A DNA stretch of 64,000 bases from Desulfobacula sp964636495 (lineage in GTDB: Bacteria; Desulfobacterota; Desulfobacteria; Desulfobacterales; Desulfobacteraceae). The notes below the pieces were generated by a model. That model saw only the letters and a list, made by a program, of their open reading frames with translations, did not search any database and was not told the origin of the DNA. Position 1 is the first letter of the stretch; every line of letters begins with the position of its first letter. The stretch is from positions 1 through 64,000 of the forward strand of contig CAZWSL010000016.1 in assembly GCA_964636495.1 (NCBI GenBank), written 5' to 3'. Shown one piece after another: positions 43,958 through 51,609 of the stretch. Made by a program: the position numbers and the translations under genes.

Positions 43958-44010
43958 TTATCTATCTCCATTAATTTGAATTTATCTGTTTTATCTGTCT
44001 TTATCTCTCT

Positions 44011-44376
44011 TTATTTAAGGATATGGCACTCACCACACATGGTCGGTGCCTTTGCCTTGTAGTTATTGTGGCATCCCGTGCACTGGTAATGAAAGGCTTC
44101 CCTTCTGTCAATCTTTTCATCTGGATTGTGACATGCCCCGCACAAAATGTCCGGGTTCTCTTCTACAAGATCATATTCATCAAGAACATTTTTCCCGTCC
44201 TGCATATCATGGTGACAGTCCAGGCAGTCAAACTCGCCCATATGATATTCATGGGGAAACATTACCGATCCCCTTGTTTTCTCTCCGCCAAGTTCTAAAT
44301 CTATGGAAAAAGCATATAATCCTGAAGCAAAAATAACAGAGATGAGAATAAGTCCGATTTGTCTAATTATTTTCAT
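44011..44376 (-). CDS. Tetrahaem c3-type cytochrome, exported, locus A
   Basis: A 121-aa exported protein with a signal peptide (about residues 1-22, ending near LYAFS) and four CxxCH haem motifs: CLDCH, CGACH, CTGCH and CGECH. Extra His residues (PHEYH, CHHD, FHYQC) supply bis-His axial ligands, as in cytochrome c3/TmcA/c7 proteins. I start at 44376; an upstream ATG at 44397 would add seven residues. It heads the minus-strand MetVF operon, an unusual position for a periplasmic cytochrome. Confidence 0.9.
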   Translation of the reverse strand: MKIIRQIGLILISVIFASGLYAFSIDLELGGEKTRGSVMFPHEYHMGEFDCLDCHHDMQDGKNVLDEYDLVEENPDILCGACHNPDEKIDRREAFHYQCTGCHNNYKAKAPTMCGECHILK

Positions 44377-44513
44377 AATGTATAAACCACCATGCATAGG
44401 TAAACCACTATTTAACTGAATCTGAAAAAATTCAATTTATTAATTATTTTACAATGAATGACCACCTAACATAAAAATATAATTTGTGTCAACACTATTT
44501 ATGGCAACACGGA

Positions 44514-44542
44514 TTGACAAAAAATAAATTTCTATTCATTAT
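44514..44542 (+). promoter_or_regulatory. Sigma-70-type promoter of the ogt operon
   Basis: TTGACA at 44514-44519, a 17-bp spacer and CATTAT at 44537-44542. It would give a leader of about 280 bases before the ogt start, enough to hold the structured element seen at 44683-44826. Confidence 0.5.
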
Positions 44543-44682
44543 AGCAGAATAAATTTTGACAGCTGAATTTTCCCGCTTGTATGGTTAAACAGAAATTTGG
44601 TTGACAGCAGTATTGAGAACAGAAAGTGAACTTACTATTAGTGATCTTTGCATAGTGCTTAATCTTGTTATCGTGCAGGGAG

Positions 44683-44826
44683 GATGGAAATTATAACCAG
44701 GGGAATCCATTGAGTATTCTGAAGATTATAATTTGCACCTTACTTAGCAATCGGGCTGAAGCGGGTGTTATGCAAAGGCTTCTATTATAACTGCAGCCAG
44801 GGAAACTGGCTCCTGACATCAGGAGG
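44683..44826 (+). promoter_or_regulatory. Structured 5' leader upstream of ogt (candidate RNA regulator)
   Basis: The leader has four complementary elements in order. ATGGA (44684-44688) pairs with TCCAT (44706-44710). TTATAATTTGCA (44726-44737) can pair with TGCAAA (44771-44776) and TTATAA (44785-44790), leaving an 8-base bulge. GCCAG (44796-44800) pairs with CTGGC (44806-44810). CTCCTG (44810-44815) pairs with CAGGAG (44820-44825), and this last hairpin covers the ogt ribosome site AGGAGG. The AGCCAGGGAAACTGGC stretch recalls a B12-box in part, but the rest of a cobalamin riboswitch is not recognisable. Function is unknown. Confidence 0.45.
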
Positions 44827-44830
44827 TAGG

Positions 44831-45310
44831 ATGTATCACTGCTATTTTAAAGCTCCTTTTGGTAAACTGTTACTTACTGGAGACAGATTGCTGGAAAGTA
44901 TTCACTTTCCTCTGAATGGTAAAAAAAAAGAACCAGGCAGGGAGAGTGTGCACAGTGAAAAAATTTTTTTAAACGTGTTAGACCAGCTTGAAGCATATTT
45001 CAGAGGAGAACTCAACCGTTTTGATCTTGAATTCAAGCTCAAGGGAACAGTTTTCCAGAAAAAAGTGTGGAAAGAGCTGGAAAAGATTGAATTTGGAAAA
45101 ACCACGTCCTATGGCGAAATTGCCCGGAGAGTTGGAAATCCAAAAGCAGCAAGGGCTGTTGGCATGGCAAATAATAAAAATCCCATTCCAATTATCATCC
45201 CCTGTCACAGAGTTATCGGTAAAAATGGAAGCCTGACCGGTTTTGGAGGGGGGCTTGAAATCAAACAGTTTCTGCTGGAACTTGAAAAAAAGGAGGGTAG
45301 TTTTGCCTGA
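44831..45310 (+). CDS. ogt: Methylated-DNA-protein cysteine methyltransferase
   Basis: A 159-aa O6-alkylguanine-DNA alkyltransferase with the active-site motif PCHRVIGKNG, helix-turn-helix GKTTSYGEIARRVGNPKAARAVG and the C-terminal GGGLEIKQFLL. I take the ATG at 44831, 5 bp after AGGAGGT; a frame opening earlier runs through the leader. It is the first gene before a PAS kinase and overlaps it by 8 bp, an odd partner that may reflect regulation of methyl-group damage or a shared operon. Confidence 0.92.
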   Translation: MYHCYFKAPFGKLLLTGDRLLESIHFPLNGKKKEPGRESVHSEKIFLNVLDQLEAYFRGELNRFDLEFKLKGTVFQKKVWKELEKIEFGKTTSYGEIARRVGNPKAARAVGMANNKNPIPIIIPCHRVIGKNGSLTGFGGGLEIKQFLLELEKKEGSFA

Positions 45311-47126
45311 TAAAATTCCCAGACTTCTCGATTTTTTTGAAGACAGTATCTATATTATCAATGAAGATTACGTCATTGAATACATGAACAAATCCATGAA
45401 ATCACTGTTTGGAGACAAGGTCGGGGAAAAGTGTTATAGGGCAATAAAAGGGAATGACACGCCCTGCAGTGAGTGTAAGTTTGAAGAGATATTTATCCGC
45501 AATGAAACCCACCACAGTGAAGTGTATATTAAATCCGTTGATAAGACATTCGCCTTGTCAGAACTGCCGGTTGTAAATTATGATAATACAAAATCCAAAC
45601 TATCCATATATCGTGATATATCCCACAGGGTAGTGCAGAAGGCAAAGCTCAAATCGTCACAGGAGAGTTATCAAAGATTATTTAAGCATGTGGGATGTGG
45701 CGTATTTATCAGCAGCAAGAAAGGCAGATTCCTGGATGTAAACCCTGCCCTGTTGAAAATGCTCGGCTATGAAGATAAGGAAGAATTCCTTTCCCTTGAC
45801 CTTGCAACAGATGTCTATCTAAAACCTGAAGACAGACGAAGATATACTGAAATTATAGAAAAAAGAGGTCAGGTTGTTGATTATGAGGTGCAGTGGCGAA
45901 GAAGAGATGGGCATATTCTCCATATATTACTGACCGGTAATGTCCGTTACAGTGCTAGGGGGGAGATTTTAGGTTATGAGGGAATCGTTGTGGACGAGAC
46001 CAGTAGAAAAAAAAATGAGAATCAGTTAAAGGAAGCACATGATTTTCTTGATAAGCTCATTGCATGCTCCCCCAATGCCATAATGGTTATGAATATGAAA
46101 GGCGTCATAAAATTATGGAATCAGTTTGCAGAAAATATTTTCGGGTTTGAATCCAAAAAAGTAATTGATCGAATGAGCATCCAGCAGATTTTTTCAAACA
46201 AGGTTGCAAAAAAAGTGATGAAAATGATGAGGGATGAAAAATTTGGTGGAAAGGGCAAACTCAACTCCTATCCGTTGAAATTTAAAAAAAAAGATGGCAA
46301 GGTTGTTGAAGGGAATCTTTCTGCCAGTATCATGTATGATGAGAATGGCAGTGAGGTTGCTTCTGTTGCAATATTCTCCGATCTGAAAGAGCTGCTTCAG
46401 ACCGAAAGGGATCTCAGCTCTGCCAGGCAGCACCTGCTCCAGTCCGAGAAACTGGCTGCAATGGGAAGGCTCACCTCCCAGATAGCTCATGAACTGAATA
46501 ATCCTCTGTTTGGAATAATGAATACTCTGGAACTGATGAAAACGGAAATCTCTCCCCAGAATAAGCGCCGCAGGCTTCTTGACATGTCTTTATCTGAAGT
46601 TGAGCGTCTTGCCGACATGCTTAAGAAGATGCTCTCTTTTTCCAGGCCGGATCAGGATGAACGTCAGAAGATTAATATTAGTATTGTTATAAAAGAATTA
46701 ATGCTTCTGTATGAAAAACGGTTACGGGAAAACAGTATTAAAGTGACACTTGATCTTGTAGAAGATCCCGGAATTGTGCTTGCATCCCGGGATCAGCTGC
46801 GCCAGGTGTTTATAAACATGTTTTCCAATGCAATGTATGCTATGCCTGATGGCGGTACGCTTGATATAACGACAGAGGTTGATGATACAATGCTCAGCAT
46901 TAGAGTTAAAGATACAGGAATAGGTATAAGTCCTGACAATCTTGAGAAAATTTTTGATTCGTTTTTTACTACCAAGACAGACAGTGTACAGGGTGTGGGT
47001 TTGGGACTCAGTGTCTGTTACGGGTTTATAAAGGATCATGGCGGAAATATTGTTGTGGATTCCAAAGAGGGGGAGTGGACAGAATTTATCATAACTCTGC
47101 CTCTGAGCACGCATACAGAGGGATGA
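45303..47126 (+). CDS. Multi-PAS sensor histidine kinase
   Basis: A 607-aa kinase from a TTG start at 45303, which follows AAGGAGGG and overlaps the ogt stop. Three PAS segments are visible (about residues 10-110, 125-250 and 260-385). The first carries CYRAIKGNDTPCSEC, a Cys set seen in PAS domains of deltaproteobacteria. The H-box is SQIAHELNNPLFG and the ATPase has NMFSNAMYAMPDGG, DTGIGI and GVGLGLS. No TM helix, so it is a cytoplasmic sensor. It is a good candidate partner for the HTH-receiver protein at 47405. Confidence 0.9.
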   Translation: MPDKIPRLLDFFEDSIYIINEDYVIEYMNKSMKSLFGDKVGEKCYRAIKGNDTPCSECKFEEIFIRNETHHSEVYIKSVDKTFALSELPVVNYDNTKSKLSIYRDISHRVVQKAKLKSSQESYQRLFKHVGCGVFISSKKGRFLDVNPALLKMLGYEDKEEFLSLDLATDVYLKPEDRRRYTEIIEKRGQVVDYEVQWRRRDGHILHILLTGNVRYSARGEILGYEGIVVDETSRKKNENQLKEAHDFLDKLIACSPNAIMVMNMKGVIKLWNQFAENIFGFESKKVIDRMSIQQIFSNKVAKKVMKMMRDEKFGGKGKLNSYPLKFKKKDGKVVEGNLSASIMYDENGSEVASVAIFSDLKELLQTERDLSSARQHLLQSEKLAAMGRLTSQIAHELNNPLFGIMNTLELMKTEISPQNKRRRLLDMSLSEVERLADMLKKMLSFSRPDQDERQKINISIVIKELMLLYEKRLRENSIKVTLDLVEDPGIVLASRDQLRQVFINMFSNAMYAMPDGGTLDITTEVDDTMLSIRVKDTGIGISPDNLEKIFDSFFTTKTDSVQGVGLGLSVCYGFIKDHGGNIVVDSKEGEWTEFIITLPLSTHTEG

Positions 47127-47404
47127 AAATCTGCTTATCTCAATCGCAGTTGTATGGGTGCAGGCTATTGTTCCATTTTGAGAAAATCGGAAAAACAGTA
47201 TCCGGATCAGCAGGGCAGCGGTGAGTTTTTTTGATACGATACCTGTTTTATAACCTGCCGGCTTTTATAATAATATTATCTTGAAATTTGAATAATGATC
47301 CCCTGATTCCCTTTATCATGGTTATCGCTGTTTTTGCTTGACAAAATAAAAACCATTGAATAACTATCATTCCTATATATTAATTGCGGTACAAGGAGGT
47401 CTTA

Positions 47405-47995
47405 ATGGAAGACACACTGACTGTGTTCACTGCGAGTAAGTACTGCAATGTCTCGTCAAAAACCATAATAAACTGGATAGAAGCCGGACATATAAAGGCT
47501 TACCATACTGTTGGCGGACATCGCAGAATCAAATTATCTGATCTTGAAGTATTCATGCGGAAGCAGGGGATTCCGATTCCTGATGAAAAAGATGAAAGTG
47601 AGAGAAAAAAAATTCTTGTTGTGGATGATGACCTTATTATTGTTGAATCAATTGTACAGGCCCTGGAAGAAGATGAGTTCAACTATGATGTTATTTCAGC
47701 ATCAGATGGTTTTGAGGCCGGGCTTCAGGTGAATCATTTTAATCCGGATCTATTGATACTTGATATTATGATGCCTGATATAAAAGGCTATGAGGTGTGT
47801 AAAGAAATAAAGACAAATGAAAAAACCAAAAAAATGAAAATAATTGTTTTATCGGCATATCTTGATGATGAAAAATTTGCCAAAATGAAAGAGTATGGTG
47901 CAGACCTGTGCCTTTCCAAACCCCTGCCCCTTTCAAAATTGAAAGATGAGGTTTCTAAATTGTTAAAATTGAAGAAAAACAGGACTGGATCATGA
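47405..47995 (+). CDS. HTH-receiver fusion response regulator
   Basis: A 196-aa protein with an excisionase/MerR-like helix-turn-helix first (ASKYCNVSSKTIINWIEAG, VGGHRRI at about residues 7-50), then a linker and a receiver domain (VVDDDL, phosphoacceptor LILDIMMPDIKG, CLSKPLP). The DNA-binding domain precedes the receiver, the reverse of OmpR/NarL types. The start ATG is at 47405, 6 bp after AAGGAGGT. Its stop overlaps the next ORF by 4 bp (ATGA), so it is translationally coupled to the MetF-like gene and likely controls this locus. Confidence 0.92.
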   Translation: MEDTLTVFTASKYCNVSSKTIINWIEAGHIKAYHTVGGHRRIKLSDLEVFMRKQGIPIPDEKDESERKKILVVDDDLIIVESIVQALEEDEFNYDVISASDGFEAGLQVNHFNPDLLILDIMMPDIKGYEVCKEIKTNEKTKKMKIIVLSAYLDDEKFAKMKEYGADLCLSKPLPLSKLKDEVSKLLKLKKNRTGS

Positions 47996-48870
47996 CATTA
48001 AAGGAATCTCTGGCAAGCAATCAGTTCGTTGTAACTTCTGAAGTGCAGGTACCTCTTGGAGATGAAGAATCTGACGGACTTGTTGAGAGCCTTGGAAGAG
48101 CAGATGGAAAAACAGGAGGGGTATCTGTTGCGGAGATGGAGCTTGAAGGTATTGTCGGTGATACAATAAGAACATGCACGCTTTTAAAAAAAAATAATCT
48201 GAATGCCATTTATCAGACCACCACAAGGGATAAGAACCGGTTTAAACTGCAGAAAGATCTTATCCTCGCCCATGAAGCAGGAGTTGAGAATATCCTTGTA
48301 TTTACTGAAGATTACAGGATTTCAGGAGAGACGCTTCAGGAATCAATGTTTTTCCATGTTGATTCAGGGAAACTGGCATCTGTTCTTGATCATTTGAAAC
48401 AGGGAGTGACCGTTGAACAGAAAAAACTGGAAAATAAGATAGAATTTGTGCTGGGCTGCGGTCTTGAAACGCCGTGGGGAAGAGATATGCCCGGCCGTGG
48501 CCTGGAAGAGATGGAAGATATGATGAATATGGGTGCTGGGTATTTTTTAACAACACCTGTGTTTGATATAGAAGCGTTTTCCAGGTTTATGAAACATGCA
48601 GATGGTTTCAAGGTGCCTGTAATAGCGGAAGTGATGATTTTAAGAACAGCAGGAATGGGAAAATTTTTAAACCGCCATTTTAAACCAGGGCTTGTTCCTG
48701 ACTGGGTAATTACAAGCCTGTCACAGGCATCAGACAAACAGAAGACAAGTATTGAAATTTTTGCCGGTTTGGTTAATAATCTGAGAGATGTGTGCCAGGG
48801 GGTTCATATCGTTACCATAGGTGGTGTTGACAATCTGGTGCAGTATCTTAGCGCTGCCGGATTAAGATAA
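47992..48870 (+). CDS. Divergent MetF-like protein, locus B
   Basis: A 292-aa protein with the TIM-barrel outline of MetF: QFVVTSEVQVP at the N-terminus, IYQTTTRDKNRFKLQ where MetF has CRDRNR, NILVFTEDYR for CLSGDH, YFLTTPVFDIEAF for FIQTQCVFN. Several of the usual flavin and folate residues differ, so catalysis as an MTHFR is doubtful. It starts on the stop of the regulator gene and is followed 9 bp later by metV. It could be a partner, regulator or paralogue with another C1 substrate. Confidence 0.7.
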   Translation: MTLKESLASNQFVVTSEVQVPLGDEESDGLVESLGRADGKTGGVSVAEMELEGIVGDTIRTCTLLKKNNLNAIYQTTTRDKNRFKLQKDLILAHEAGVENILVFTEDYRISGETLQESMFFHVDSGKLASVLDHLKQGVTVEQKKLENKIEFVLGCGLETPWGRDMPGRGLEEMEDMMNMGAGYFLTTPVFDIEAFSRFMKHADGFKVPVIAEVMILRTAGMGKFLNRHFKPGLVPDWVITSLSQASDKQKTSIEIFAGLVNNLRDVCQGVHIVTIGGVDNLVQYLSAAGLR

Positions 48871-48879
48871 GGAGGAGTT

Positions 48880-49557
48880 ATGATAGTAGCAGATCAAAAA
48901 TCTCTCCAGGAGATACTGGAGATGGTGGAAAAACACAGTAAGATTCTGATCATCGGATGCAACGGGTGTGTCACTGTCTGTAATGCCGGTGGTTTAAGAG
49001 AAGTTGAAATACTATCCTCTTCAGTACAGCTTGCCAGGAAAAATCAGGGCAGTGATATAGAGATCGATATAAAGGTTCTGGAGAGACAGTGCGATATTGA
49101 ATATATAGAAGAGATAAAAGATGCAGTTGATGATTATGATGCAGTTGTTTCCATGGCATGCGGGGTCGGCCCGCAGTTTCTCTCTGAAATGTACAGGGAT
49201 CAAATTTTTTATCCTGCACTCAACACGACGTTTTTCGGTGGTGCAGCCAGTCATGGCGTGTGGGAAGAGAGATGTGCTGGATGCGGAACCTGCGGCATCC
49301 ATCATTTTGACGGACTGTGCCCCATTGCACGGTGTGCAAAAAGCCTTATGAATGGTCCATGCGGAGGATCTTCCAACGGGGTCTGCGAAGTTGACAAAGA
49401 TACCGAGTGTATCTGGGACACCATAGTCAGAAAGAAAATGGAAGCTGGAAGAGTGGATGATCTTATTGGAGTCAAAGGTTTTAAAAACTGGAGAACATCA
49501 AGGGATGGCGGACCTCGAAGAAGTATCAGAGAGGAACTTGTCAAAGGCACTATATAA
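48880..49557 (+). CDS. metV: MetV, Fe-S subunit of methylene-THF reductase, locus B
   Basis: A 225-aa MetV with the Cys motifs GCNGCVTVC, MACGVG, CAGCGTCGIHHFDGLCPIARCAKS and NGPCGGSSNG. AAGGAGGAG precedes the ATG at 48880. It is more distinct from the locus A and C copies around the second half of the Cys-rich loop. It is 18 bp before the metF gene and forms the usual MetVF pair, with no redox gene between. Confidence 0.9.
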   Translation: MIVADQKSLQEILEMVEKHSKILIIGCNGCVTVCNAGGLREVEILSSSVQLARKNQGSDIEIDIKVLERQCDIEYIEEIKDAVDDYDAVVSMACGVGPQFLSEMYRDQIFYPALNTTFFGGAASHGVWEERCAGCGTCGIHHFDGLCPIARCAKSLMNGPCGGSSNGVCEVDKDTECIWDTIVRKKMEAGRVDDLIGVKGFKNWRTSRDGGPRRSIREELVKGTI

Positions 49558-49575
49558 AAAAAGGAGAGAACCGAT

Positions 49576-50508
49576 ATGAGTGAACTGAAATCAGGAAGTA
49601 ATCTTGAAAAGGTTCTGAAGGCAGGTCATTTTGCATTTACCGGTGAGTGCGGACCACCAAAAGGTGCTAATGTAGAGTATCTGAAAGAAAAATTTCAATA
49701 TCTTAAAGGCAATGTTGACGCTGTAAATATTACAGATAACCAGACAGCAGTTGTCAGGATGTCGTCCCTTGCAGCGTCACGCCTCATGATTGAAGAGGGC
49801 CTGGAGCCGAATTTCCAGATGGTGTGCAGGGACCGCAACCGTCTTGCCATAATGAGCGATATCCTTGGAGCACATGCTCTTGGTGTAAGGAACATGCTGT
49901 GCCTTTCAGGAGATCATCAGACATTTGGTAATCACCCGGAAGCAAAAAATGTCCATGATATTGACTCCATGCAGCTTATTTCTCTCGTAAAACTGATGCG
50001 TGATGAAGGCAAATTCTTAAATGGAGACGATATAGATGTCCCGCCTAAGCTGTTCATAGGAGCTGCCTGTAATCCTTTTGCTGACCCTTATGAGTATCGG
50101 ATCTACAGACTTGCCAATAAGATAGAAGCAGGAGCAGATTTCATTCAGACCCAGTGTGTTTTTAATATGGATAAATTCAGGGATTTCATGAAAAAAACAG
50201 TTGATAAGGGTCTGGATAAGAAGTGTTATATCCTGGCAGGTGTTACACCAATGAAAAATGCAGGAATGGCAGAGTTCATGTCAAAGAATGTACCAGGCAT
50301 GGATATTCCTGAATCTCTTGTTAAACGGCTTAAGGGTGTGAAAAAGAAAGATCAGGCTGAAGAGGGTATTAAATTTGCCCTGGAACAGATCGAAGAGTTC
50401 AAGGAGATGGAAGGTGTTGCAGGCGTTCATCTGATGGCGATAGAGTGGGAGCATAAAGTTCCTGAAATTACGAAAAGAGCTGAGGTATTACCACGGCCTT
50501 CAGGGTAA
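49576..50508 (+). CDS. metF: Methylene-THF reductase catalytic subunit, locus B
   Basis: A 310-aa MetF, closest by eye to the locus A copy (SGSN-EKVLKAGHFAFTGE, TDNQTA, CRDRNR, CLSGDHQ, EQIEEFKEMEGVAGVH and EWEHKVPEI shared). AAAGGAGAG precedes the ATG. It converts methylene-THF to methyl-THF in the Wood-Ljungdahl pathway, with MetV as its electron donor. No HdrABC, cytochrome or ferredoxin gene lies nearby; two unrecognised genes follow. Confidence 0.93.
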   Translation: MSELKSGSNLEKVLKAGHFAFTGECGPPKGANVEYLKEKFQYLKGNVDAVNITDNQTAVVRMSSLAASRLMIEEGLEPNFQMVCRDRNRLAIMSDILGAHALGVRNMLCLSGDHQTFGNHPEAKNVHDIDSMQLISLVKLMRDEGKFLNGDDIDVPPKLFIGAACNPFADPYEYRIYRLANKIEAGADFIQTQCVFNMDKFRDFMKKTVDKGLDKKCYILAGVTPMKNAGMAEFMSKNVPGMDIPESLVKRLKGVKKKDQAEEGIKFALEQIEEFKEMEGVAGVHLMAIEWEHKVPEITKRAEVLPRPSG

Positions 50509-50553
50509 ACAATAAAAATGCTCCATTGATAAAACCAGGGTATATAAAAAATC

Positions 50554-51570
50554 ATGAATGACTCCTCATTTCAATTGGACAGTGAAGCTGAACGCCTTTT
50601 CCAGGAATTGGGGGGGATTGACCGGACCAAAGATGATATCCTGCCTACTGCCATGAACCGGCTTGCAGGCAGCCTTGATGAAGAAGAGGAGCAGCGGGAC
50701 CCTTATCGTATGCTTCTGGTGGAAATGATCCATCTCCTGAGCAGTACCCTGGTGGAAAGTTATTACTGGGAAGGTGTCAAGAGCGATAAAAAGACATTTG
50801 AACAGCTCACTACTATTTTTTTCAGACTCAGGGAGATGCCGGGAGCTTCTGATGAAGTCCTTATCCGTTATCGCGGTCTTCCCACATCACATGGAAAACT
50901 TGAATCCCAGTATGATTATGTTGTGATTTTCGGGCCCCTTCAGATGGATGCAGAGATCGCCAACTCCATGATTCACCGTATGGGTATCCGAATGTCCCAT
51001 CTCAGCGGACGGATCAGCAGTGCATTTGAGAACTTTCATAAAAATGGAATCAGCAATCTGCATCTGCGGCTTCCAGACAGAAAGCCTGACTCTCTTAAAC
51101 AGCTGTGGACATGTTTCATGATCATGCCGCAGTATCAGAAAGCAGCTAAGAACAAGAAAGATATCAAAATTGTAAAGGATGAAAAATCTGCCAGCTATGG
51201 AATAGTATATGATGAAAACCACAAGCCTGATCCAAATCTTACAATGACTGCAGCACTCAGTCGTATGAAAGCTTCAAGCATGCAGGTTCTGGTCGGCAAG
51301 GTAGCTGACTGGATGAGAAAATCCTCCTCCACGGCTGGAAGCGGAACCTGCACATCAATTTACGAAGCAATTTTCCAGAACAGGAGCCTGAGGGAAAAAC
51401 TGGTCAAACCACTTATAGAAATCAATAATCTCAAATGGCTCATGGTGGCCCATGACCAGGAGGTCGTCTCCCGCCACAAATTTGAAGTCGCAGGAGTGGT
51501 GAGTAGAAATTTTCAGGACAGTCCCGAAGTTGTAAGCAAGATAATGGACAGTGTCTATGGGAGAGATTAA
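50554..51570 (+). CDS. Unrecognised protein after locus B metF
   Basis: A 338-aa soluble protein. It has no signal peptide or TM segment, and a mix of charged helices; an acidic stretch (DEEEEQRD) lies near residue 45. I do not recognise a family. Segments that may be useful to searchers: RYRGLPTSHGKLESQYDYV, LQMDAEIANSMIHRMGIR. It is 45 bp after metF and 39 bp before another unknown gene, so it is probably in the same operon; function is not known. Confidence 0.75.
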   Translation: MNDSSFQLDSEAERLFQELGGIDRTKDDILPTAMNRLAGSLDEEEEQRDPYRMLLVEMIHLLSSTLVESYYWEGVKSDKKTFEQLTTIFFRLREMPGASDEVLIRYRGLPTSHGKLESQYDYVVIFGPLQMDAEIANSMIHRMGIRMSHLSGRISSAFENFHKNGISNLHLRLPDRKPDSLKQLWTCFMIMPQYQKAAKNKKDIKIVKDEKSASYGIVYDENHKPDPNLTMTAALSRMKASSMQVLVGKVADWMRKSSSTAGSGTCTSIYEAIFQNRSLREKLVKPLIEINNLKWLMVAHDQEVVSRHKFEVAGVVSRNFQDSPEVVSKIMDSVYGRD

Positions 51571-51609
51571 GGACGGATCAGTTCTCACTATGTCGGTGAG
51601 AGAGTACAG

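Larger units (their letters stand above)
44398..44830. other. Divergent intergenic region with promoter and structured leader
   Basis: 433 bp without a convincing CDS. It separates the minus-strand cytochrome/MetVF operon from the plus-strand ogt operon. The left part is AT-rich. A plus-strand promoter (44514-44542) lies near the middle, and the right 150 bp before ogt contains paired segments described separately. No protein is supported. Confidence 0.6.

Noticed and set aside
44683..44826. Calling the ogt leader a cobalamin riboswitch
   Set aside because: Only the B12-box-like AGCCAGG..CTGGC segment resembles one. The other conserved cobalamin segments could not be placed, so it is listed only as a structured leader.
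47338..47366. TTGACA at 47338-47343 as promoter of the HTH-receiver gene
   Set aside because: The -35 is perfect, but at a 17-bp spacer the -10 reads TAACTA, which matches the consensus poorly, so I did not list it.
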